Below, piece by piece: positions 56,640 to 64,000 of a stretch of DNA of 64,000 bases. Location: NCBI GenBank assembly GCA_018857735.1, contig JABMCL010002055.1:1465001-1529000 (forward strand), in the 5' to 3' direction. Under the pieces are notes generated by a model that saw nothing but the letters and a program-made list of their open reading frames with translations, was not told the DNA's origin and made no database searches. The translations under genes were made by a program, and so were the position numbers. The DNA is from Alviniconcha marisindica (lineage: Eukaryota; Mollusca; Gastropoda; Provannidae). The first letter of the stretch is position 1; every line of letters begins with the position of its first letter.

Positions 56640-59600
56640 TCAACTCCTGAGCGCTTCTAATCTAGCTTGCATTGCTGTCATGTCTTCCTCCTCATCCTCA
56701 GCAACTGAGGGACCTGCTGTGGCTCCCATTGGTTCAGCTGGCAGTGAGTCTTCGACTGCTTCTGGTGCTTTGCCAAGTTCACCTGAGAAACACAAACATC
56801 CTTGGAGATAAGATCTTTTCTTTTTGCTAGCTCATCTTAGACTTAAACGCACATTTTGATACGAAGCATTTAAAATGATATAGTACTGGTTAGGATTTGT
56901 CTGCTGAATCAAAGATACACCGCTTTCATCTCTTAGTCATCTAACGAGCAAAGTCCAAGTTCTTTCTAAATTCTGTCCTTGGCACCTAACCTGACCAGCC
57001 TGCATTGTCATTTGGTGTCCCACAAGGCTATGTGTGGGGCCAAATCTTAATGATCATGTACTGACATTTACTAATGTTAATAATAATGGACTTGAACAGT
57101 AACAGTATTAACTCTGCTGATTGGCGTTGCAACTGACACATTACCTCCCCTGGACTGCTGAAAATCATGGGATAGATTCAGAGTGGCCTGGATTAATATA
57201 AGAAGAAGTTGGGCACACCTTTCAAAAGTTGCAGTTAACTGACCTGCCCCTGGTTTACTCACAATGAATAACTGTCTGCTCTTTCTTTGTTGACGAAATG
57301 AATATATGCTTCCACACATGGCACAAACCACACAGTGCACATGGGAACTGTCACTTCAATCCAGCACTGACAGAGAAACAAATGTGAAAACCTCAAGTGC
57401 TAAACTTCTTTGCCTCTCTTTGGCGGCAAAGATTGCAGTGTGAAATAAAGATGCCCCCCAAACCGACAGGCTCAGCACAAGAACTGGAGCGAGACTGCTC
57501 ACACCGTGAACCAAGAGGTAGTAGGCAGTGGGTGGGTGACTCGCGCCCCACACAAACTCTGAGCGAAATCCTAGCCTTTCTGGCCCTCACCATATGAGTA
57601 TTTTCTTTTTCAGGATAATTTATTTCCAACCACAAAGACCCTGGCTATGTCTTCTGACAGACAAAGGCATCACCTGACAAACTGCCAGGTACACAGGTAA
57701 TCAAGAAACTGTTACTCACCAGCAGTCAGCTCATACAGGACTTTCTCAACCTCCCCATCAGCAGCCTCCTCCAGCTCATCGTCGTCCATCACATCCATTG
57801 TGTCTTCCATCATCTCTTCCAGAATTCCTGCCTGTAATCAAGCAGACATGCATGATGCATGCATTGTTATCATATTATTCATAATTATATTTCTTTCAGC
57901 ATTTTCTTTCTTTCTATTCAATATGTTATGTTGTCTACTAATACTATGTCATTTGTCTTCTACTTCCTTTTAGTTTTAGTGACTACAATCCATTGGTTGA
58001 TTATTCTACCCCATTGTTTCCCTCCATACTATGTGTAAGATATGATTGTAAATAGTGTAATAACGGACAAGAACACACACTGTATACATGCAAAAAATAT
58101 TGTTGCTGGTAAGAAAACGATGACTACATTTTTAGTACGATTCCTTTGTATGTTAACCTACCTTCATCCTCTTTGGACTGTACTGTTCTCATTGTTGTTA
58201 GTGAGGTTCCCATGTTAGCCTGCCTTCATCAACTCTTCAGGCATTATTAGTCCCTCTTTGAGCATATTACCTCAAGATTTATGTTCCCACGTTAATCTAC
58301 CTGTATGAATATTTCTTCTCTCATTGTTAGTAACATTCCAGAGTAGCTGACTTTTAGCATCCCCCTGGGACATTTTTTATTTTTTATTTTTTATTGTCAG
58401 TAAGGCTCTGAAGTAAGGCTTCATCTGATCAGACATGCCTTCCTCACTGCATTGTTAGCAAGGTTCTTGTGTTGGCTTACCTTCATCTTCTCAATCCCTC
58501 TCATGCCGTTAGGTAGGGTCCGTACTCTCTACAGAACATTTAGCTTTTCTGTTCTGATTTGACTGAAGTAAGGGAGAATGTTTTTCAAGGATGCATCTTT
58601 GGATTGCATTTTTAATTATCTGAGGGTGATAAACATTTCTGGAAACATGTTTTTGTTACATTTTGGATCTGATTTATTACCTAATTTTTATCTTCTTTTT
58701 CTTTTCTTTTCTTTTTTAAACTAATGATTTGCTAGTTTTAACACATCCAGATATTTTTTACCACATATTTCAACAAAATATGTTTTGGCCTGAAGCAACC
58801 GTCATAGATGATTGGGCATTAAAACCAGTCATTTATTTGTCCATCCCCAGAACTGCCCTACCTTCATCATCTCTTTGGACATTTCCCTCATGGTGGCCAT
58901 GATCTCTGGCACCTTGACCAGCTGCTGCATGCTGACCATGACCTGCGTGCTCTTCTCCAGTGCCCCCGCAATGCGCAGGTTAGCTGCAACAATAACAGTG
59001 ACAGAAAGTGAGGCTTCTACTTCTGCTGAAACAGCTTTTACACTGCAGACCCTCACCCAATTCCCCCATTAATTAATGAATCAGAGCATTACTGAAGATG
59101 CATTCTAATGACGCAGCAACAAGTAACTCAAGCTCCTTTTCTGTTGTCGATATTTTTGCTAGTAGTAATGCCATCTCTTTGCAGACTATACGTGTATAAC
59201 GAGATCTCAGACCATTATCTGCTACTTCACTATGAAATCATAACCAGTAGTGCCAGCTCCTTGCACTGCAGATCTTAAAAAGACCTTAGACAACAGATAA
59301 ACTCAGCTCAGTGCTAGCTAACATATTAATTATTATACATATAATATATATCATATGAAGTTTCATAATTCATAACAAGTTCTGCATGTTTGTTGTGTCT
59401 CTCATCCTCACCTAACTGTTGTTTCATGCTAAGTTGAACAGAGTTGAGGTGAGCTTTTGAGGCATGCAATCGACTGACAGCTTTCCTGGCGTTGACAATT
59501 TCCTTGGCGAGAACTCTACATGACTCTTTTTCCCCTTTCTTTGCAGAGTCTTTCAACATTCGTTTCGTCTTTTCTTCCTCCCTCTGGATTCCTGCAACAA

Positions 59601-61453
59601 AAACAAAAGCATCACTTTACTGTTTTTTTAACTCTCAATTGCTAGTGTTGTTTTATTGGAAAATGTAATAAAATAAACACTTCTCAAAACATACAAGTAA
59701 ATGTGCTTTTAAAGACTAGTTATATTTGCAGAGAAATGCTTTGAACAGTTTACCTTTAATTTGTCTGTCCAGCTGGTATCCTTCCTTTCTTATCTTGTGG
59801 GTCCACTCTTGAACCTGGAAAACCAAACCAGCCATTGAGGATCAATAACACTTATTAACAGTTTAAAATTTGGGTGCTGCTGGTACATAGGGGTGAACTT
59901 TACTGTTGAGGAAGTAAATGCAGTGTGCATGTGCATGTGTGTGTGTGTGTTCTGTCCTTGTTGTTTGGGTTTGTTGTTTGTTTGTTTGTTTTTGTTTGGT
60001 TGGTTGGTTTTGATTTTGGATTATAATTTTTTTTATTCACATAACTTTGTTTCAGTAATGTTTGGAAGGGATTAATAATAATACATTAATAGTATGGCTG
60101 TTCTTCCATCCAGCCACATTGTCACTGACACTGTCAGTCATCCTCCTCAACAGACTCCACCACTGGCACTGAACCAACAACATTCCTTGTGAAAACCTGG
60201 GTCTGTACACAGAACAACTCCCTGGCAACATCACCTGTCACCCTCCCTATTTTGTTGCTTTCTTCTCTCTCTCCCCCCCCCCCCCCCCCCCTTCTTTTTG
60301 TTTTAGTCCTCCAAATTTGAATCTGTACAGCTAATGTTTTTTGTTAGTGGTGTTGTTTCTTGGCTTTTTTAATGTAGTACATTTCAAGCATGTGACCATG
60401 TGTGTGTGTGAGTTTGTGTGTGTATGTGTGTGTGTGTGTTACTTAAATAAGTTCTGATTAAATTAATGGTGTAATAACAGTTGTGTGAACGATGTTGGCA
60501 GCATTCTGGGTGCAGTTATGTGTATTCAGACTTACTTTTCATTTACTTGATTTGATATTTAAAAAAAATTCTAAGTGAGTGAAACTATATTTCAGTATTT
60601 ACTTACTTTTTAATTTCTTGTTTATTATTTGTCAAAGGCAGACAACCATTTTTTTTTAATGGATTAATAAAGTAGTATTGTGTTAAAAAAAGAAGAAGCA
60701 TGTGACCAACAGTCACGCGATTCTGTTGGTCTCTGTTGCGCTATTCTCCTTGACCTTGGGGTATTATCTCACTCCAAGTCACCGGAGGAAGTTGGGAATC
60801 AATGTGTGTGAAATGTATCGTAAATAGGTATTTACATGACTCATAGTATATAGTTCTTCTTCTTCTGATCAACATACAACCACAGTCAATACTGAATGTA
60901 TTGTTGTTTTTCACTTTTTGTTTGCAGTTAACAATCTATATTATCATTATGTATTAATTATTACAGCTTACTTTTGTAAATTTATATCTATAGATTATTC
61001 CCCTACCTTTTCATATTCTAACAATACTAATACTAGCAAAAAACTAGATGGGGACGAAGGCCATCCAGGCTGTTTGACTATAGTATTAGGCCTACAACTA
61101 CAACTACATGAAGTCTCCAAAACGTGTCAAGTTACCGGGTCCATTCTGAGGTGACAGTACTAACACCCTATCCCGTCCACCGACCATGCAGAAAAGTATG
61201 AAAACGGACCTATAAGACAATAACACTGCCATGTTAACGCTAAATCAGTGGATTACACCCTAATCTAAGCTGTTGCATCCAAGTGGACCCCCGACTACCG
61301 CTAGGCAGACAAGAATAGTTGTTGGAACATGAATGTGGTTCGTTTGTGTGTTGTGCTTTGGCCAACAGATCAAGTTATTCCCCAAAGCAATGAGTGTATA
61401 AAACTCACCAACTCTTTTGGTGGTCTTTCGTTCGTTTTACCAAACAAGCCCAT
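56640..61453 (-). CDS. CHMP3: CHMP3 / VPS24, ESCRT-III subunit (6 coding exons)
   Basis: Coding exons from 5' to 3': 61453-61409, 59814-59754, 59591-59412, 58983-58862, 57831-57720, 56782-56640. GT-AG junctions join with phases 0, 1, 1, 0, 1 to 220 aa; human CHMP3 has 222. Sequence blocks: MGLFGKTNERPPKEL (N-terminal helix that inserts in membranes), VQEWTHKIRKEGYQLDRQIK, LAKEIVNARKAVSRLHASKA, LVKVPEIMATMREMSKEMMK, an acidic stretch VMDDDELEEAADGEVEKVLY, and a C-terminal MTAMQARLEALRS that fits the MIT-interacting motif (about residues 208-220). The family forms filaments with CHMP2 and SNF7/CHMP4 that cut membrane necks in endosomal sorting and cytokinesis; this is known for the family. Charge pattern (basic N-terminal half, acidic C-terminal half) and length are normal. 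No frame damage was seen. Intron 4 contains degenerate copies of the exon 4 donor. Confidence 0.96.
58150..58520 (-). repeat. Degenerate repeats carrying copies of the CHMP3 exon 4 donor
   Basis: The exon 4 end reads on the plus strand CCCTACCTTCATCATCTCTT then TGGACATTTCCCTCATGG. Inside the intron the pieces CCTACCTTCATCCTCTTTGG with ACTG..TTCTCATTG (58157-58193), CCTGCCTTCATCAACTCTT (58219-58237) and CTTACCTTCATCTTCTCAAT (58477-58496) recur, separated by CATTGTTAGTAAGGTTC-like linkers. In the transcript two of them read GATGAAG|GTA, a decoy donor. The copies are diverged and irregularly spaced. Confidence 0.65.
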
Positions 61454-61540
61454 GGTGAACAAATACTGTAGATGGTTCAAGAAATGCTGACTCTAAATAG
61501 ACCTATCACATTCTACCGATTGCTAAATCTTCGGATGTAA

Positions 61541-61562
61541 ACTTCCTGATTGGCATGCGCAT
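61541..61562 (-). promoter_or_regulatory. CHMP3 promoter motifs: NRF1-like, CCAAT, ETS-like
   Basis: On the minus strand, ATGCGCATGCCAATCAGGAA holds an NRF1-like TGCGCATGCC, a CCAAT box overlapping it, and an AGGAAGT ETS-like core just after, 90-110 bp before the start codon. This cluster is typical of TATA-less housekeeping promoters. Inferred from motifs only. Confidence 0.5.
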
Positions 61563-61781
61563 TAGCAATTTCGTGACGGAAGGGGAAATCACTCTAAACA
61601 AAACTACGGACCAAGCCTGTTGCACCGAAGCCTGTGCAACTTGATCCATCAGATGATAGCGTACTCTGCGCGACCACAGAGATAAGTCGGATTTTATTTC
61701 TGTGTAGAGGATTTTGAGGAACGGCTTCGGCTACCCATCAGAGGTTGTAGGACCAGTCCAGGACAGGCTGAAATGGACACA

Positions 61782-61846
61782 CGCACGCATGCACGCGCGC
61801 ACGCCGCACTCAAGCACGCACGCAAGCACGCACGCACGCACACTTT
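61782..61846. repeat. (ACGC)n/(GCAC)n simple repeat
   Basis: About 60 bp of CpG-containing tetranucleotides (ACACGCACGCATGCACGCGC) upstream of CHMP3. Alternating purine-pyrimidine sequence. Confidence 0.85.
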
Positions 61847-62273
61847 CAGTCACTGACTAGTCACTCACTCACAGAGTTGCTCTTTCAGTCTGTTAACTGT
61901 TCTTCCGTCCTGGATATAATTATGTTCATTTTATATCTAACAGCATATTTGTGGCTTATAGATTAGTCTTAGTCGAAACTTTTTTTTCTTTTTTTCTTCT
62001 TCTTTTTTTCTTTTCTTTTTAAAGAACAAAACAAAACAAAAACCGGCTGATATCGCTGCCCATATTAACGCAGAATCTCGTCAGTTCTCGTGGTGACACA
62101 GTAGGTCAAGTAAGGGTTAGGCTACCTACCACCCCCACCCCCGACTCCCCGGCCTACACTCGATAATTATATCTGCAGTCTGTGCCCCTGCCCCTACCCC
62201 ACCCCACCCTCTACCCCCCTTCCTCCGGCTGCCCTTTTTCCTCTTCAAATGTTGCTTTACGCCCACATTGAAG

Positions 62274-62462
62274 TTGGTTGAGTGTTGCTTTACGTCCACA
62301 GAAACCGTAGGTTTATTAGGGACGGGAGCCCAGGGACGTCCACCTCGACTTTCACACAGCTCCTGAGCTCTGAATTTACTCCCACAGAGACCATAGGGAC
62401 TATTAGGGACGGGTAGCCCTGGACGGCCACCTCGACTTTCACACAGCAGCTGCGCTCTGTCG
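62274..62462 (+). mobile_element. Two family C SINE copies head to tail
   Basis: 62274-62374 and 62375-62462 each carry the GGGACGGG..AGCCC(A/T)GGA, CACCTCGACTTTCACACAGC blocks in the same orientation. The second has a different left end (TTACTCCCACAGAGACC), so it is either a diverged tandem copy or a second insertion. Confidence 0.75.
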
Positions 62463-62537
62463 GCGGCTGCCCTGGAGGATGGCACAGATCCTAGCACACC
62501 AAAGATTTGGGCCCCTGAGCACGCCCGAGCCGGTTTC

Positions 62538-62772
62538 AATGTGGGCCGGTTTGGCCCAGCGGTAAGGTACGCTAGGCTGGTTCAGTCGATTCCCCGCTGA
62601 TGATGACGTAGATCTTCATGTCCTCGGATGCCGGTTGACATATTAGGGACAAACTGTGACCAGTGCCTAAGCGTGGTTCAATGTTGCTTTACCGGCGTCC
62701 ACAGAAACCGTAAGACTCGTTAGGACGGGGAGCCCAGGACGGCCACCTCGACTTTCACACAGCTCCTGAACT
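62538..62772 (+). mobile_element. Composite SINE: family B head, module D, family C
   Basis: Reads GGCCGGTTTGGCCCAGCGGT (tRNA-like head, A box) with a GGTTCAGTCGATTCC B-box region. Module D follows (CATGTCCTCGGATGCCGGTT, GACATATTAGGGACAAAC), then family C (GGCCACCTCGACTTTCACAC). The order suggests that head, D and C can form one element of about 230 bp. Confidence 0.7.
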
Positions 62773-63059
62773 GTCGATTTCCCGATCCGGCTCTCGGACC
62801 ATTAATGCCGCTCCGCTTCAAAACGTGTGTTTGTGGACACCGGCTTATCACTTTGCCCTTCACAATTACTGCAACAATAAAATCACTGACTCATCGCTGT
62901 GCATTGAAATAGGTATAGATAGAGAAAATTTATCTTTTTAAATTGTTGCTTTAAGGCAGGCTAATTTAAATAACACATTGATGTGGGTTTTATTGCATTT
63001 GTTGATCTGTACAGCGCTAAGAGTTCATATAATTGTTGTTGAGGCGCTATATATATTTT

Positions 63060-63087
63060 ATTATTATTGTTGTTGTTGTCATTATTA

Positions 63088-63152
<65 letters not shown>
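63060..63152. repeat. (TTA)n microsatellite
   Basis: About 28 ATT/TTA repeats, preceded by a less pure TTG/TTA stretch. Confidence 0.95.
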
Positions 63153-63240
63153 CTGTATGCACTGAGAAATCATTCTGATGGTGACAGTGTAGCGTTGCGC
63201 CTATATAGTTACACCCCCCTCCCCACTCTTTATTTTTTAG

Positions 63241-63242
<2 letters not shown>

Positions 63243-63324
<82 letters not shown>
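63243..63324. repeat. (TC)n microsatellite
   Basis: About 41 uninterrupted TC repeats. Confidence 0.95.
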
Positions 63325-63326
<2 letters not shown>

Positions 63327-63427
63327 AATGTTGCTTTTTCAAGCCGGCTCAGTTGTGTTACACACAGTTCTGACGTACGGCGAGTGTTACTTGATTTGTT
63401 CTGATTTGATTAGCCACAAGGAATTAG

Positions 63428-63537
63428 AGTTCAGTGTTGCTTTAAGTTCAGGCAAAGACCCTATGGACTACTATTAGCCTTAGGGGCGGGGAGCCCAGGA
63501 CGGCCACCTCGACTTTCACCACAGCTCCTGAGCTCTC
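63428..63537 (+). mobile_element. SINE copy, family C
   Basis: TTCAGTGTTGCTTTAAGTTC, GGGGAGCCCAGGACGGCCAC, CTCGACTTTCACC.ACAGCTC. Another partial copy on the minus strand starts at about 63986 and runs off the window end (GAGTCGAGGTGGCC). Confidence 0.8.
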
Positions 63538-63850
63538 AGTGACCATGACAAGGAGTAGTTACAATTATCTTTTTGAATATATTCCGTTGACTAGCAGGCC
63601 CACGCAGTACTGATGTATGCCGCGTTTGCAAAGCACTATTAAGATGATGATGATGTGGGGCTGACATGTTAGGAGCATCACGATGTTGCTATTGAGGCCG
63701 CGACCTCAGTCCGGCTTTTAGGTTGAACTGCGGACTGAGATGGACGGCGTGGGGGGGTTATGTAAAGTACGTAACTGACGAACTTATTTAGTGCTTTGTG
63801 CCGAGATGTATCGCACATTATCCGACGAAGGCGAGGCAGGTCTGTATAAT

Positions 63851-63953
<103 letters not shown>

Positions 63954-64000
63954 TGTGTGTGTATACAGCTCAGTGTGTGAAACTTGAGTCGAGGTGGCCA

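Noticed and set aside
62126..62539. A 137-codon minus-strand reading frame
   Set aside because: It is the translation of two family C SINE copies.

Overview
This is animal genomic DNA, most likely from a mollusc and perhaps a gastropod. It has long spliced genes with GT-AG introns, very little coding density, many microsatellites and poly(C)/poly(G) tracts, and tRNA-derived SINE families. The taxon is inferred; no species can be named from sequence alone. No prokaryotic operons, CRISPR arrays or viral genes were seen.

Four protein-coding genes can be reconstructed exon by exon, each with a closed reading frame. (1) BUB3, + strand, 5629-10972, six coding exons, 329 aa: mitotic-checkpoint WD40 protein. 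(2) A PWWP2-type chromatin reader, + strand, 18027-22237, two coding exons, 1353 aa, with a C-terminal PWWP domain. (3) SLC49A3 (MFSD7-type major-facilitator transporter), - strand, 37034-47777, ten coding exons, 493 aa. (4) CHMP3/VPS24 (ESCRT-III subunit), - strand, 56640-61453, six coding exons, 220 aa. They do not form one pathway. BUB3 and PWWP2 act in the nucleus, while SLC49A3 and CHMP3 act on membranes.

Layout: 1-5.6 kb is the BUB3 upstream region with SINE pieces and foldbacks; 5.6-11 kb is BUB3; 11-18 kb is BUB3 3' sequence plus an intergenic stretch with twin perfect palindromes; 18-22.2 kb is PWWP2; 22.2-37 kb is non-coding (3' UTRs and intergenic); 37-47.8 kb is SLC49A3; 47.8-56.6 kb holds repeats and a decayed LINE at 50.9-52.9 kb; 56.6-61.5 kb is CHMP3; 61.5-64 kb is its promoter side, a dense SINE cluster and long microsatellites.

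The most unusual signal is recurrent tandem duplication seeded at splice junctions. In BUB3 intron 1 the 3' splice site plus about 17 nt of exon 2 is repeated in a 47-bp array. In BUB3 intron 3 the 3' splice site plus the start of exon 4 is repeated in a 28/36-bp array. The BUB3 exon 1 donor is duplicated 54 nt downstream. Degenerate copies of the CHMP3 exon 4 donor are scattered in its intron 4. A 40-bp array with branch-point-like motifs lies just upstream of SLC49A3 exon 8. These are decoy splice sites in genes that appear otherwise intact.
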